Below are positions 26,844 through 36,935 of a stretch of 64,000 bases of DNA, one piece after another (the first letter of the stretch is position 1; the number at the start of each line of letters is the position of its first letter). Origin of the DNA: Pantoea sp. A4 (lineage in GTDB: Bacteria; Pseudomonadota; Gammaproteobacteria; Enterobacterales; Enterobacteriaceae); assembly GCF_000295955.2 (NCBI RefSeq), contig NZ_ALXE01000021.1, positions 124,001 to 188,000 of the forward strand. The letters are read 5' to 3'. Position numbers and translations under genes: made by a program. A model generated the notes under the pieces. It ran no database searches. It worked only from the letters and a program-made list of their open reading frames with translations, and was not told the origin of the DNA.

Positions 26844-27619
26844 AAGGTGAAGTGGTCGCGGAACTGCTCAAGTGCCAGGGTGCTGTCGCCGCTGGCCCAT
26901 CCTTCCATGGCGACGGTGCCCTGATAACCCACCTCGTGCAGCGCGCGGGCGATGGCGCGATAGTTGATCTCTCCGGTGCCTGGCTGCTGGCGACCTGGGA
27001 CATCGGCCACCTGAATCTCGCCGATGGCGGGGCCAGCGCGACGAATCAGTTCAATCAGGTTGCCTTCACCGATTTGCGCATGATACAGGTCGAGATTCAT
27101 TTTCAGCGCCGGACTGTTTACCGCTTCGACTAACGCCAGAGTGTCGGCAGCCAGCGCGAACGGCGTACCGGGATGGTCCACCGGCAGATTGAGGTTCTCG
27201 AGGGTAAAGACCCGGCCTGCACGTTCACCGAGTTCGGCGACTTTACGTAAAGTCTCGACTGCTTTTAACCACATCGCACCAGTGACGACTTCGACCGGCC
27301 TCACAGGCAAGCCACGATCGTCCAGTCCGGTCCCGTGCAGATTCAGCCCCGGACAGTTTAAACGTTCCGCAACCGCCAATGATGCTTCTGCACTCTGTAG
27401 CAGCTGTTCGATTTCCGGCTCATCGGTAAAATTACCGCTGAGGTAGCCCGTCATTGAGGTAAAACGCGCACCGGTTGCCACCAGCGCATCGATATCTCTA
27501 TTCGCCCATCCCCAGATTTCCACCCCAAAACCAAGTTGGTGGATGCGCTTAACGCGCTCAACAAAGGGCAAGTCGAGAAACACCATTTCGGCGCAAACAG
27601 AAAGTTGATAACCAGCCAT
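26840..27619 (-). CDS. hydroxypyruvate isomerase-like sugar isomerase (TIM barrel)
   Basis: Xylose-isomerase-like TIM-barrel enzyme of 259 residues related to Hyi/OtnI isomerases. Conserved metal and substrate residues include the Glu in FTLENLNLPVDHPG, NLDLYHAQIGEG, IQVADVPGRQQPGTGEINY and the Glu in VAMEGW. ATG 27619 has GGAGG seven bases upstream; an in-frame TTG at 27622 is less likely. It lies downstream of a Gfo/Idh/MocA dehydrogenase on the same strand (gap of 124 bases), suggesting a sugar or polyol catabolic pair. The TGA stop (26840-26842) falls inside the predicted right tip of the TnpB element. The true substrate is unknown. Confidence 0.88.
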   Translation of the reverse strand: MAGYQLSVCAEMVFLDLPFVERVKRIHQLGFGVEIWGWANRDIDALVATGARFTSMTGYLSGNFTDEPEIEQLLQSAEASLAVAERLNCPGLNLHGTGLDDRGLPVRPVEVVTGAMWLKAVETLRKVAELGERAGRVFTLENLNLPVDHPGTPFALAADTLALVEAVNSPALKMNLDLYHAQIGEGNLIELIRRAGPAIGEIQVADVPGRQQPGTGEINYRAIARALHEVGYQGTVAMEGWASGDSTLALEQFRDHFTF

Positions 27620-27743
27620 CAAAAGCCTCCAGGCCTGACAGGTTGTTGTTCAGTAACGTCATCGACTGCAATCCTCAGCATCCCATCTCCTGATGCGATG
27701 ATCTGAAAGCAATACGCAAACGTCGGTACTTATCGAGGAAAAT

Positions 27744-28766
27744 TTATAAAAAATCGATCTTTGTCGCCTGTGGCGTTTTTTCAATCAGCTGCACGGTGGT
27801 TAACGTCTCGTTCAGTGCCACAGGGGAGGGGGCTTCACCCAGCATCGCGAGATAGACCGCTGCATAAAATGCCCCATAGCGGCCCACCACTGAGGGGTAG
27901 ATCGCTTCACTTTGCTGCTGTTCACTACCAGTGATGATTTTACCTGGCTGCGGATCAATGCCCCAACCCGGCGAAGTGGGTACAAGGCCAGCAATCAACG
28001 CGTCTTCCTGTGGATCTTGCCCGGTTTTGATGTAACTGCCTTTTGTGCCATCAATCAGGAAGCGCGGCTGTTGCGGAGCACCAAACAAGCTGCCGCGTAA
28101 GGAGACATGCAGCGACGCGTAGTTATAGGTGGCATGGAAAAAGTCGGTGGTTTTCGCCCCGACACGGTGTTGGCCCAGCGTCACGTTGCCGGATAAAGGC
28201 TGCCCAAACAGATTCACCATTTGGTCAACCAGGTGCGCACCCAGGTCAAACCAAACGCCGCTGCCAGGCGCGTGATTTTCACGCCATCCAGCATCCACCT
28301 CGGGGCGGAAGAAGGTGTAGTTCGATTCAAAATACCGAATCTCGCCTACCGCGGCTTCTTTAATCAGCTGGCTGACCGTCAGGAAGTCGCTGTCAAAGCG
28401 ACGATTCTGGAATGCACACAGGAGATTATTTTTCTGTTTAGCCAGCTCAGCCAGCGCAAGGGACTCGGCGACAGATACCGTAAATGGCTTATCGATGACC
28501 ACGTTTTTACCGGCTTCCAGCGCCTGTTTTGCCAGAGGAAAATGCAGCTGGTTGGGGGTAGCGATGACGACCAAATCAATATCAGGGGCCTGAATGATGC
28601 TTTCCGCATCGTTCACCACGCGATAGGTTTCTCTCTGACCGGCGGTAGCGTGCCGATCGCACACCGCTGCCAGGCTTAGCCCTTGGGTATTGTTGATCAG
28701 GTTTGCATGGATATGCTTACCCGAGAATCCATACCCGATTATCCCTACACGATAAACCTGAGACAT
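27744..28766 (-). CDS. Gfo/Idh/MocA-family NAD(P)-dependent dehydrogenase
   Basis: Oxidoreductase of 340 residues. It has an N-terminal Rossmann fold with the dinucleotide motif GIIGYGFSGKHIHA (residues about 8-21) and the EKP-like catalytic lysine motif VVIDKPFTVSVAES, followed by an alpha/beta substrate domain with the conserved WFDLGAHLVDQ. Families of this type oxidise sugars, inositols or sugar acids; the exact substrate cannot be read here. ATG 28766 has GGAGG seven bases upstream. A perfect LacI-type palindrome at 28792-28809 lies between a likely promoter and the gene, so repression by a LacI-family regulator encoded elsewhere is likely. The isomerase gene follows. Confidence 0.93.
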   Translation of the reverse strand: MSQVYRVGIIGYGFSGKHIHANLINNTQGLSLAAVCDRHATAGQRETYRVVNDAESIIQAPDIDLVVIATPNQLHFPLAKQALEAGKNVVIDKPFTVSVAESLALAELAKQKNNLLCAFQNRRFDSDFLTVSQLIKEAAVGEIRYFESNYTFFRPEVDAGWRENHAPGSGVWFDLGAHLVDQMVNLFGQPLSGNVTLGQHRVGAKTTDFFHATYNYASLHVSLRGSLFGAPQQPRFLIDGTKGSYIKTGQDPQEDALIAGLVPTSPGWGIDPQPGKIITGSEQQQSEAIYPSVVGRYGAFYAAVYLAMLGEAPSPVALNETLTTVQLIEKTPQATKIDFL

Positions 28767-28791
28767 CTCAATCCTCCACAATCCGATATAG

Positions 28792-28809
28792 ATTGCCAAC
28801 GTTGGCAAT
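28792..28809 (-). promoter_or_regulatory. LacI/GalR-type operator
   Basis: ATTGCCAACGTTGGCAAT is a perfect 18-base palindrome with a central CG, the hallmark of LacI-family operators. It lies 26 bases upstream of the dehydrogenase ATG. An AT-rich promoter-like segment (minus strand GATAATATATT, about 28813-28829) sits immediately upstream, so binding would block transcription. No LacI gene is in the window. Confidence 0.8.
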
Positions 28810-28970
28810 GCGTATGAAATATATTATCAGGAAAAACAAAAAACAAAATATTAGTTTCAATTTGAGATGAGAGCTACGTCACTGTTAACCAGGGCAACAG
28901 GCCGAAAAGCCGGATAAACGAGGAAGAAAAGGGGAGTGGTGCCTGGGTGCCACATCAAATCACAGGCAAT

Positions 28971-28998
28971 AAAAAAGCAGCCATAAAAGGCTGCTTTT
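28971..28998 (-). terminator. proL terminator
   Basis: Arms AAAAGCAGCC (28973-28982) and GGCTGCTTTT (28989-28998) with a six-base loop and six uridines on the minus strand, 10 bases beyond the tRNA 3' end. Confidence 0.9.
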
Positions 28999-29008
28999 CT
29001 GGGATTAT

Positions 29009-29085
29009 TGGTCGGCACGAGAGGATTTGAACCTCCGACCCCGGACACCCCATGACCGTGCGCTACCAAGCTGCGCTACGTGCCG
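29009..29085 (-). tRNA. proL: tRNA-Pro (anticodon GGG)
   Basis: 77-base tRNA on the minus strand starting CGGCACG (29085) and ending CGTGCCGACCA, so the CCA is encoded. The D-arm GCGCAGCTTGGTAGCGC, the anticodon loop ATGGGGT with GGG, and the T-arm GGAGGTTCAAATCC are clear. It is nearly identical to E. coli proL, which also lies next to yejM. It reads CCC and CCU proline codons. Confidence 0.97.
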
Positions 29086-29158
29086 AACTGTGGAAAAACA
29101 TACTACCGGGTTTTATTACCAATGCAATATGCTCGTCCGCTAAATGCCTAAAAATTAA

Positions 29159-30913
29159 TCAGTTAGCAATGAAGCGTTTCTCTTCCGTCAGCACTTCCAG
29201 CAGCAGGGCAAGCTGCGGTTTATGGTCTTTCAACTGCTTGCCATTGGCGTCATAGGCTTCATAGCTGCCGTTATTGTTGAGCACCAGCGTGACCTGCGGC
29301 GTGGTGATAACCAGACGATTCTGTTCACTGCTGGCCACCCAGTCACGATGACGTTGGGTGGTAAACAGGTCTTCACCCTGTGCATAGCTGGCCGGATTGG
29401 TATTGGCGTGCAACAGGCGCTGCATCAGTGTGACCATCACATCCTGGTGATCGGTCAGGTGCGTAATGGTCTGCGCTGGCGTATTCGGCCAGTGCACCAC
29501 TAACGGCACTTGCAGCAGCGAACGGTCACCGGTTGTGGTCCTGGTGTTGTCCAGGTCTACGCCATGCTGCGCGGTTATCACTACCACGGTGTTATCCAGC
29601 AATCCGCGCTGCTGTAGTGTATCCAGCACGCTGTGAATTTGATCGTCGAGGCTGCTGGCCTGGCGCTGATAACTTCGCTGCAACGCCTTCGGCGAATCGC
29701 CCGTTGGGGTGATGCCATTTAAGGCAACCCAAGAGAACCAGGGGTTTTTGCTACCATTCTGACCATCCAACCAGGTTTGCCACTGGTCAATGGTTTGGCT
29801 GTTCGACTGGCTTTTCACCGCAGGCAGGGTGTAATCCGCCAGCAGCGCCTGTCGATAGAGTGGCTGATTAAAGCCATTCGACGAGAACAGCCCAAACTGA
29901 TAGCCCTGAGTGCTGAGTGCATTCAGTAACGCGGAAGGAATGCGCGCGCCCAGCACGCCCTCCATGTAGCTGGCAGAAATGCCGTAGAACAGACCAAACA
30001 GGCCTTTTTCTGCGGTATCACCCGCGCTGAAATGCTGTGTGAACTGCACATTGCTCTGGGCAAATTGATTCAGCTGCGGCAGGGCCTGTGTGGCATTGCT
30101 GCCGTTCAGTCCTTCGACCGTCAACACCAGCAGGTTATTGTGCGAGCCACTGTCGCTGAAGGTGACATCATTCAGCGGGTACTGCACTGACAGCGCTTCC
30201 GGATCGCCTTGCTGTACCAGACGACGCTGATAAGCCTGCGCATCTAACAGACCGTGGCGCTCCAGGAAGCGACGCGCTGTCATCGGATAGGAGAGCGGCA
30301 GGTTGGCACGCTGCATCGTGATCGGACGATAGAAATTGGCATCTGCCCAGATATAGAGCAGGTGGCTGGCAAAAAAGGCGCAGATAAACAGCGCGGCCAG
30401 CGGCTTACCGAAGGTGCGACGGTTCAGGCTACGCAGCTTTTGCCAGCTCCAGGTGGCAAATAACATCTCCACCAGGAAGATCACCGGCACACTGATAAAC
30501 ATCAGCTGCCAGTCGCGCGCCATCTCACTTTGGTCAGGGTTAATCACCAGTTCCCACACCACCGGATTGAGATGGAGGTGGAAACGGTTGAAGACGGTAC
30601 TGTCCACCATCAGCAGCGTGAGGCCGGTGGTGGCAATAATGGCCGACAACACCCGAAGCAGGCGTTGTGACATCACCACAAAGGTGAGCGGGAAAATCAC
30701 CAGCAGGTAAACGGCAAAGACAATAAAGCTAAAGTGGCCGATCCAACTGCTGTAGGCATAAACCCGCCCCAACAGAGAGGCAGGCCAGTCGGCAACCAAC
30801 AGGAAGCGGCTACCTAATATCAACGCAAAAAAGATATTAAACAGGGCGAACCAGTGTCCCCAGCTAATCATCTGGGAGACTTTTTCGCGGTAGCGCTGGT
30901 GGTTGGTTACCAT
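29159..30913 (-). CDS. yejM: inner membrane sulfatase-like protein YejM (PbgA/LapC)
   Basis: Essential-type regulator of lipopolysaccharide synthesis that senses LPS at the periplasmic face of the inner membrane and tunes LpxC stability through LapB. The 584 residues (586 in E. coli) have five N-terminal membrane helices (first WFALFNIFFALILGSRFLLV, then FSFIVFAVYLLVIFPLTFV and others) and a periplasmic sulfatase-like domain from about residue 245 (NNLLVLTVEGLNGSN...VVVITAQHGVDL). As in E. coli, the catalytic sulfatase Cys/Ser pattern is not preserved. It ends DEKRFIAN-like (EEKRFIAN). yejL starts upstream on the same strand with a 22-base gap. Confidence 0.97.
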   Translation of the reverse strand: MVTNHQRYREKVSQMISWGHWFALFNIFFALILGSRFLLVADWPASLLGRVYAYSSWIGHFSFIVFAVYLLVIFPLTFVVMSQRLLRVLSAIIATTGLTLLMVDSTVFNRFHLHLNPVVWELVINPDQSEMARDWQLMFISVPVIFLVEMLFATWSWQKLRSLNRRTFGKPLAALFICAFFASHLLYIWADANFYRPITMQRANLPLSYPMTARRFLERHGLLDAQAYQRRLVQQGDPEALSVQYPLNDVTFSDSGSHNNLLVLTVEGLNGSNATQALPQLNQFAQSNVQFTQHFSAGDTAEKGLFGLFYGISASYMEGVLGARIPSALLNALSTQGYQFGLFSSNGFNQPLYRQALLADYTLPAVKSQSNSQTIDQWQTWLDGQNGSKNPWFSWVALNGITPTGDSPKALQRSYQRQASSLDDQIHSVLDTLQQRGLLDNTVVVITAQHGVDLDNTRTTTGDRSLLQVPLVVHWPNTPAQTITHLTDHQDVMVTLMQRLLHANTNPASYAQGEDLFTTQRHRDWVASSEQNRLVITTPQVTLVLNNNGSYEAYDANGKQLKDHKPQLALLLEVLTEEKRFIAN

Positions 30914-30935
30914 ATTATGCTATCGAATCAGTCAA

Positions 30936-31163
30936 TTAATGGGCTTTGTCATCGTGCACGGAAGCCTGCAAGGCATCGGCGAACGAACGGGCCATCGCGT
31001 GGCGTTGGGCCGGCGCAATACTGGTGTTAATCAGGTTCGTGACCATATTGCCCAGTAACATCAGGGAAAGGTCAGTAGGGGTTTTGTGCTTTTCCAGCAC
31101 TTGCACCAGCTCCGCAAGCAGTTGCTCAACGTGTTCGTCGCTGTAACGGGATGATTGTGGCAT
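30936..31163 (-). CDS. yejL: YejL/DUF1414 family protein
   Basis: Small cytoplasmic helical protein of 75 residues, conserved in enterobacteria and nearly identical in its core ([26 protein letters not shown]) to E. coli YejL. Its function is not established. ATG 31163 ([14 protein letters not shown]) is chosen to match E. coli; the frame is open further upstream without support. It precedes yejM and is divergent from yejK, so the 31164-31323 gap holds both promoters. The constant pairing with yejM suggests cotranscription. Confidence 0.95.
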   Translation of the reverse strand: MPQSSRYSDEHVEQLLAELVQVLEKHKTPTDLSLMLLGNMVTNLINTSIAPAQRHAMARSFADALQASVHDDKAH

Positions 31164-31323
31164 AACGTCGACTAATCTCGTTTCAAAAGACGATATATTA
31201 CCGTAACAGCACACTTTTTTCCCCATCTTTTATCGCAAGCAGTGCGTGTGAATTGTGTTCAGGTGTTGAAAGCCGCAGCGGGCGGTGTTTGAATACGCGC
31301 CTGAAATCAGAGGAGAGTAAATA

Positions 31324-32328
31324 ATGAGTGTGGATATCAGCCAGATTGCCCTGCACCAGTTGGTCAAGCGTGAGGAAAACCAGCTTGATGTGGTGCTGCG
31401 TGATTCACTATTGCCTACGAATGCCACGGCAGAAGAGATGGTAGAAGAGCTGCACCGTGTTTACAGTGCAAAAAACAAAGCCTATGGGCTGTTTGACGCG
31501 GAAAGTGAACTGGCTGAAGCGCTACGCAATTGCCGCAAGGGACAGGATGATTTTCTGGCCTTTAGCCGCGCAGCGACCGGTCGGCTACGTGACGAGTTAG
31601 GTAAATACCCGTTTGCCGAAGGCGGCGTGGTGCTGTTTATCCACTACCGTTACCTCGCGGTGGAGTATCTGCTGGTGGCGGTGCTGAGTAGCCTGAGCAG
31701 TATGCGCGTTAATGAGCAACTGGATATCAGCTCAACGCACTATCTTGACATCAACCATGCAGATATTGTCGCGCGTGTTGATCTGACCGAGTGGGAAACC
31801 AACCCTGAATCGACCCGTTACCTGACGTTCCTGCGCGGGCGAGTTGGCCGTAAGGTATCTGATTTCTTTATGGATTTCCTCGGTGCCAGCGTCGGCCTCG
31901 ACACCAAAGCGCAGAACCGTGGCTTGTTACAGGCGGTGGATGATTACTGTGCGGAATCCAACCTCGATAAAAACGAGCGTCAAAACTACCGTCAGCAGGT
32001 TTACAGCTATTGTAATGAGCAATTGCAGGCGGGCGAGGAGATTGCGCTGGAAGAACTCTCTAACGAGTTGCCTCCGCTGGGTGAGAAAAGTTTCCAGGCG
32101 TTTACTCAGGACCAGGGTTATGAACTGGAAGAGCACTTCCCGGCAGATCGCAGTACGTTACGCCAGCTCACCAAATATGCGGGCAGCGGCGGTGGGTTGA
32201 CGCTAAACTTTGATGCCATGCTGTTAGGCGAGCGCATTTTCTGGGACCCGGCAACCGATACGCTAACCATTAAAGGCACGCCACCCAACCTGCGCGACCA
32301 GCTGCAACGCCGCACCGGCAAGCCGTAA
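31324..32328 (+). CDS. yejK: nucleoid-associated protein YejK
   Basis: YejK/NdpA is a nucleoid-associated protein that binds DNA and has been reported to interact with gyrase and topoisomerase IV. Length 334 residues (335 in E. coli), with conserved blocks [59 protein letters not shown] and the C-terminal [24 protein letters not shown] 31324 follows AGGAGAGTAAATA. No transmembrane segment is present. It is divergent from yejL and convergent with rplY across a perfect bidirectional terminator. Confidence 0.97.
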   Translation: MSVDISQIALHQLVKREENQLDVVLRDSLLPTNATAEEMVEELHRVYSAKNKAYGLFDAESELAEALRNCRKGQDDFLAFSRAATGRLRDELGKYPFAEGGVVLFIHYRYLAVEYLLVAVLSSLSSMRVNEQLDISSTHYLDINHADIVARVDLTEWETNPESTRYLTFLRGRVGRKVSDFFMDFLGASVGLDTKAQNRGLLQAVDDYCAESNLDKNERQNYRQQVYSYCNEQLQAGEEIALEELSNELPPLGEKSFQAFTQDQGYELEEHFPADRSTLRQLTKYAGSGGGLTLNFDAMLLGERIFWDPATDTLTIKGTPPNLRDQLQRRTGKP

Positions 32329-32340
32329 ATCGCAGACATA

Positions 32341-32368
32341 AAAAAACGCCGCAGATGCGGCGTTTTTT
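32341..32368. terminator. bidirectional terminator yejK/rplY
   Basis: Perfect 12-base arms AAAAAACGCCGC (32341-32352) and GCGGCGTTTTTT (32357-32368) with a four-base loop, between convergent yejK and rplY. Confidence 0.94.
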
Positions 32369-32388
32369 AATCAACTCGTCAGCAGCGA

Positions 32389-32670
32389 TTAAGCGCGAAC
32401 GAAGTCGATGTGGTGCAGTTTTGGCTTGAACGGGTGACGCTGAACAGCCTGCACTTTAACTTTAACTTCTTTACCATCAACAACCAGGGTCTGAACTTCG
32501 TCGTAGAACTCAGGTTTTGCCTGAGCGTTCATTACGAAGTCGTGATCCAGTTCGATAGCAACAGCAGCTTCTTCACCACCATAAATGATCGCTGGGAATT
32601 TGTTAGCTGCGCGCAGGCGGCGGCTCGCACCCTTACCCTGCTCTTTACGTACTTGTGCAATAATAGACAT
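32389..32670 (-). CDS. rplY: 50S ribosomal protein bL25
   Basis: Ribosomal protein bL25, which binds 5S rRNA (loop E) in the large subunit. At 93 residues it is one shorter than E. coli and highly conserved: [26 protein letters not shown] near the N-terminus and [16 protein letters not shown] at the end. It begins [10 protein letters not shown] rather than MFTINAEVRKE. ATG 32670 follows AGAGAATTAGA. Monocistronic, with its own terminator; the upstream gap to radD (32671-32804) is expected to hold the promoter. High confidence. Confidence 0.98.
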   Translation of the reverse strand: MSIIAQVRKEQGKGASRRLRAANKFPAIIYGGEEAAVAIELDHDFVMNAQAKPEFYDEVQTLVVDGKEVKVKVQAVQRHPFKPKLHHIDFVRA

Positions 32671-32804
32671 TCTAATTCTCTTTTAGCTAGCCTGTTACAG
32701 GCGACCCAGCAACAGGGATTGATTCAGATTGTGCTGATGCATAAGCAAAAGCGGGCGGGATTATAGCCTCTTTGCGTATCGCGGGCAAATGGTTTGCCCC
32801 GCGC

Positions 32805-34559
32805 TCAGCGCAACTCATTGGCGCGACGAAAGCGCCCCTGGTAATCAAACAATTTCTCACGCACCTGCCAGTACTGGCCTTTCATCCGTCCAACGACAAA
32901 ATCGGGGTGGCGGAGGAGTGGCTGCATCGCAACGACGTCCGCCGCCGTTTCCCAGCCTAAGGGCACGCCCGGTGCGCGCTGGTGTGGACGCATAAACAGA
33001 TACTCAAACGCTTTACGCTGCGCTGGCGTGTGCAGGCGGTAACGTTCGCTCAGGCTGGTGCCTTCTTCATCGTAATAGACCGCTTTCAGCCACTCGCCTT
33101 TATCATCTTTGCCGTGCGTGAGTTCCATACCCCCACAGCGCAGGACCAGCGCGTCTTTCAGCTTCAGTGCGGCTTTCAGCATATCGTCCGGGTCCACCAA
33201 CACCCCGGCACACTGATGGCACTGACGGGCGGCAATGTCATTTTCTGCGCCACAGTGCGGGCAGCTTTTACTGCGGAAACGGTAATCACACTGTTCACGC
33301 TCGCCCTCATCATCGGCAAAAATGCCCTGGCAGCGGCGGCCAAAATGTTCGATCACCGTGCCATCGGATGTGGCTTTGCCCCAAAAGGTGTTGGCGAACC
33401 CACAGGCAGGGCAGAACACCTGCACCGGTTGGTTATCGCTTTTGCCTTTGGCGCTGCCCACTTCGGGCGTGTAGAGGTCGTGTGGATTACCGGCGTAATC
33501 AAGGATCAAGCAGTCACTTTTACCGGGGAACAGACGCAGGCCGCGTCCGACGATTTGCTGATACAGGCTGACGGATTCGGTCGGGCGAAGAATGGCGATT
33601 AAATCGACGTGTGGCGCGTCAAAACCGGTGGTCAGCACGGCGACGTTCACGAGGAATTTCAGCTGCTGGGCTTTAAAGGCGCGAATGATGCTGTCACGTT
33701 CGCTGGCCGGGGTTTCTGCTGAAACCAACGCGCTGTCTTCAGGCAACAGCGCCAGAATTTCACGGGCATGCAGCACGGTGGAAGCAAAAATCATTACGCC
33801 GCGCCGCTCTTCGGCCATGTCGACAATCTGGCGTAAAATATGCGGTGTGACACGCTGTTGCTGCTGTAATTCCCGGTTGAGATCGGCTTCGCTGAACAGC
33901 CCATTGGTCTGTGCCACCAGACGGCTAAAGTCATACTGCACCACCGGCATGTCCAGGCGCTCAGGCGGCACCAGAAAGCCGTGTTTGATCATATAGCGCA
34001 GCGGCAGTTCAAAAATGCAGTCACGAAACAGCGCCTTTTCATCACCGCGTACCATACCGTGATAGTGGTAGCGATAAATCCAGCCTTTACCGAGGCGGAA
34101 TGGGGTTGCGGTCAGGCCCAGGAGCCGGAGCTGCGGATTCTGCTGGCGCAGCTGACTGAAAATTTGCTGATACTGGCTGCCGCTGTCGTCACCAATACGG
34201 TGGCACTCATCGACAATAATCAGGGAAAAAGCGCCATCGAACTGGTCGAGATTACGCGCCACGGACTGCACGCTACCAAACACCACCTTGCCGCTGGACT
34301 GCTTCTGCTTCAGGCCGGCGGCAAATATGTCCGCTTCAAGCCCATAAGCCTGATATTTCGCGTGATTCTGCTCAACCAACTCTTTTACGTGCGCCAGCAC
34401 CAGAACGCGTCCACGCGCCAGGCGAGCCAGTTCGGCAATCACCAGGCTTTTCCCGGCGCCGGTGGGCAACACGATCACCGCAGGATCGGGGTGACGGCGA
34501 AAATGAGTGAGGGTGGCTTCCACCGCATCTTTTTGATAGGGACGTAAACTGAATGACAT
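32805..34559 (-). CDS. radD: DEAD/DEAH-box helicase-like repair protein RadD
   Basis: Superfamily 2 ATPase implicated in double-strand break and crosslink repair in E. coli, acting with RecA. The 584 residues include Walker [15 protein letters not shown]-like VDECHRIGD, motif [13 protein letters not shown], and motif [11 protein letters not shown], then cysteine pairs (CPACG, CPHCGA, CHQC) for zinc binding and a C-terminal domain ending [22 protein letters not shown]. The start at ATG 34559 ([12 protein letters not shown]) aligns with E. coli; ATG 34565 is possible. Divergent from rsuA. Confidence 0.96.
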   Translation of the reverse strand: MSFSLRPYQKDAVEATLTHFRRHPDPAVIVLPTGAGKSLVIAELARLARGRVLVLAHVKELVEQNHAKYQAYGLEADIFAAGLKQKQSSGKVVFGSVQSVARNLDQFDGAFSLIIVDECHRIGDDSGSQYQQIFSQLRQQNPQLRLLGLTATPFRLGKGWIYRYHYHGMVRGDEKALFRDCIFELPLRYMIKHGFLVPPERLDMPVVQYDFSRLVAQTNGLFSEADLNRELQQQQRVTPHILRQIVDMAEERRGVMIFASTVLHAREILALLPEDSALVSAETPASERDSIIRAFKAQQLKFLVNVAVLTTGFDAPHVDLIAILRPTESVSLYQQIVGRGLRLFPGKSDCLILDYAGNPHDLYTPEVGSAKGKSDNQPVQVFCPACGFANTFWGKATSDGTVIEHFGRRCQGIFADDEGEREQCDYRFRSKSCPHCGAENDIAARQCHQCAGVLVDPDDMLKAALKLKDALVLRCGGMELTHGKDDKGEWLKAVYYDEEGTSLSERYRLHTPAQRKAFEYLFMRPHQRAPGVPLGWETAADVVAMQPLLRHPDFVVGRMKGQYWQVREKLFDYQGRFRRANELR

Positions 34560-34710
34560 GGGCATCACTTTTTCGGAACTGGCTGCCATTATTGCATGAA
34601 AGCGGATGAAACACCGAGCACAGCACTGTTAGCGCCAGGCAGATCCGGCTATACTTCCCGCACTTTTTACGGGGTAAATGGTTCCCCGCAGTAACAGGCA
34701 AAACTCTCCC

Positions 34711-35433
34711 ATGCGACTCGACAAATTTATTTCCCAGCAACTTGAAATCAGCCGTGCGATCGCGGCACGTGAACTGCGCGCACGCAAAATCACCGTCGAT
34801 GGTGAAGTGGTCCGTGACGGCGCGTTCAAACTGTTGCCGGAACATGAAGTGGAATATGACGGCAACCCGCTGAAACAGCAGATTGGGCCGCGCTACTTCA
34901 TGCTGAACAAGCCGCAGGGATATGTCTGCTCAACTGACGATCCCGATCACCCCACCGTACTCTACTTTATTGAAGAGCCGGCAGTGGGCAAGCTACATGC
35001 GGCGGGCCGTCTGGATATCGATACCACCGGATTGGTGCTGTTAACCGATGACGGACAGTGGTCACATCGCATTACCTCACCACGCCACCATTGTGAAAAA
35101 ACCTATTTTGTCACCCTGGAAAATCCTTTAGAGGAAGCGCTGATCGCACAGTTCGCGGCGGGCATTCAGCTCCACGGTGAAAAAGAGCTGACCAAACCGG
35201 CGGAACTGGACATTCTCTCTCCGCTGGAAGCACGCGTGACGCTAAGTGAAGGCCGCTATCATCAGGTGAAGCGGATGTTTGCCGCCTCAGGCAACCACGT
35301 TGTGGCACTGCATCGTGAAAGTATTGGTGGGATCATCCTGGATGAAGATCTTGAAGAAGGTGAATACCGCGAGCTCACGGAAGAAGAGATTGCCAGCATC
35401 GGCATGCCCGATGAGCTGAAACAGCAGCGATAA
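34711..35433 (+). CDS. rsuA: 16S rRNA pseudouridine(516) synthase
   Basis: Converts U516 of 16S rRNA to pseudouridine in the small ribosomal subunit. The 240 residues show an N-terminal S4-like RNA-binding domain ([34 protein letters not shown]) and a catalytic domain with the active Asp in [20 protein letters not shown] and [17 protein letters not shown] 34711 matches the family N-terminus; the frame is open further upstream to 34678 but without a family match. bcr starts 11 bases after the stop with its own ribosome site, an rsuA-bcr pair conserved in E. coli. Confidence 0.97.
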   Translation: MRLDKFISQQLEISRAIAARELRARKITVDGEVVRDGAFKLLPEHEVEYDGNPLKQQIGPRYFMLNKPQGYVCSTDDPDHPTVLYFIEEPAVGKLHAAGRLDIDTTGLVLLTDDGQWSHRITSPRHHCEKTYFVTLENPLEEALIAQFAAGIQLHGEKELTKPAELDILSPLEARVTLSEGRYHQVKRMFAASGNHVVALHRESIGGIILDEDLEEGEYRELTEEEIASIGMPDELKQQR

Positions 35434-35444
35434 CCGGAGCAAAC

Positions 35445-36641
35445 GTGCGTCAGGAAAAAAATTCACCGGTGGGTCTGGTCATCATCCTCGGCTTGCTCGC
35501 TATGTTGATGCCTCTTTCCATCGATATGTATTTGCCCGCGATGCCGCAGATCGCCCGCGAGTTTGCGGTGAGTGCGGGCAGCGTACAAATGACGCTAAAC
35601 CTCTACATTTTGGGGTTTGCTATTGGTCAGTTGGTCTACGGGCCGCTGGCGGATAGCTATGGGCGTAAGCCGGTTATTGTACTGGGAACCTTGATCTTTG
35701 CCTGCGCTGCGGCAGCTTGTGCGCTGTCACAGTCGGTAGACTATCTGATCGCAATGCGTTTCCTGCATGGCCTGGCTGCGGCCGCCGCCAGCGTGGTGAT
35801 TAACGCCCTGATGCGCGACAGCTACGCCAAAGAGGACTTCTCCCGCATGATGTCGTTTGTCATGCTGGTCACCACCATTGCACCGTTAGTCGCCCCCATT
35901 CTTGGTGGCTGGCTACTGCTGCTGTGGAGCTGGCACGCGATTTTCTGGGCGCTCTCGATTGCCGGGTTAATCACCACGTTGCTGGTGGTCACTCAGATTC
36001 GTGAAACCCTGAAACCGGAGCAGCGCCAGCGTTTTCATCTGCGTACCACGCTGGGTAATTTTGTGCTGCTGTTCCGCCATAAACGGGTCTTCAGCTATAT
36101 GCTGGCCAGTGGCTTTTCTTTCGCCGGGCTGTTTACCTTTCTCAACGCTGGCCCGTTTGTCTACATCGAAGTGAACCATGTTTCACCGCAGAATTTTGGC
36201 TACTATTTCGGCCTTAACGTGGTGTTCCTGTTCATTATGACGTTGATCAACAGCCGCGCGGTTCGTCGGGTAGGGCCGCTCAAAATGTTCCGTTTTGGGC
36301 TGTTAGTCCAGTTTATTACCGGGTTGTGGCTGCTGTTGGTCAGCGCGCTCCATCTGGGGTTCATCCCCCTGGTGCTGGGCGTGGCGATGTTTATTGGCTG
36401 CGTGTCCACTGTCTCTTCAAATGCGATGGCCGTGGTACTGGATGAGTTCCCACACATGGCCGGTACGGCATCCTCGCTGGCTGGAACCTTGCGTTTTGGC
36501 GTTGGGGCTTTGGTCGGGGCATTGCTCTCCCTGGTGAGCTTTGACAGTGCCTGGCCGATGGTCGGCACGATCGCCGCCTGTGCCACCATTTCCATATCGC
36601 TGTTCTTCTACGCATCCCGTCCTCATATGCAGCCGCAATAA
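35445..36641 (+). CDS. bcr: Bcr/CflA-type drug exporter (MFS)
   Basis: Twelve-helix major facilitator exporter; E. coli Bcr confers bicyclomycin and sulfonamide resistance when overproduced and exports cysteine. It has 398 residues. The start is GTG 35445, with GGAG seven bases upstream. The Bcr/DHA1 motif appears as [15 protein letters not shown] between helices 2 and 3, and [31 protein letters not shown] is nearly identical to E. coli. Likely cotranscribed with rsuA. A GC-rich hairpin surrounds the stop codon (36630-36648) but lacks a uridine run. Confidence 0.96.
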   Translation: MRQEKNSPVGLVIILGLLAMLMPLSIDMYLPAMPQIAREFAVSAGSVQMTLNLYILGFAIGQLVYGPLADSYGRKPVIVLGTLIFACAAAACALSQSVDYLIAMRFLHGLAAAAASVVINALMRDSYAKEDFSRMMSFVMLVTTIAPLVAPILGGWLLLLWSWHAIFWALSIAGLITTLLVVTQIRETLKPEQRQRFHLRTTLGNFVLLFRHKRVFSYMLASGFSFAGLFTFLNAGPFVYIEVNHVSPQNFGYYFGLNVVFLFIMTLINSRAVRRVGPLKMFRFGLLVQFITGLWLLLVSALHLGFIPLVLGVAMFIGCVSTVSSNAMAVVLDEFPHMAGTASSLAGTLRFGVGALVGALLSLVSFDSAWPMVGTIAACATISISLFFYASRPHMQPQ

Positions 36642-36686
36642 GCGGCTGCAGTTTCGTTTGTTCCTCTTCAAGACAAAATAATGTTT

Positions 36687-36716
36687 CTTTCTTGTGAATT
36701 TAAAGAGACAAGAAAG
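36687..36716. repeat. inverted repeat in the bcr-yejG gap
   Basis: Perfect 9-base arms CTTTCTTGT (36687-36695) and ACAAGAAAG (36708-36716), 12 bases apart, lie 220 bases upstream of yejG. The spacing suits either an operator or an RNA hairpin; there is no uridine run. The rest of this gap of about 290 bases is AT-rich and shows no gene. Confidence 0.45.
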
Positions 36717-36935
36717 TAACGAAATAGCGTCTAAAATGATTGTATAAGTACTGCTATCGCGGTACATATAGCCCTTAGTGAGATCTGGAGCACAATTTAA
36801 ATGGCCGGGCTCATTTTTATATTAAAAACGAGAAGGTAAGCCTTGACGTCCGTGGATTGAAATACCGGGAACAGGGGTTCACAACGCAATCGTCGTTGTT
36901 CTGAATAATTACAGGTCCATTCTGGGGACACTACT

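Noticed and set aside
28857..29069. 70-codon minus-strand frame across the proL tRNA
   Set aside because: It is read through the tRNA and its terminator, has no ribosome site and no family; a known artefact of tRNA regions.
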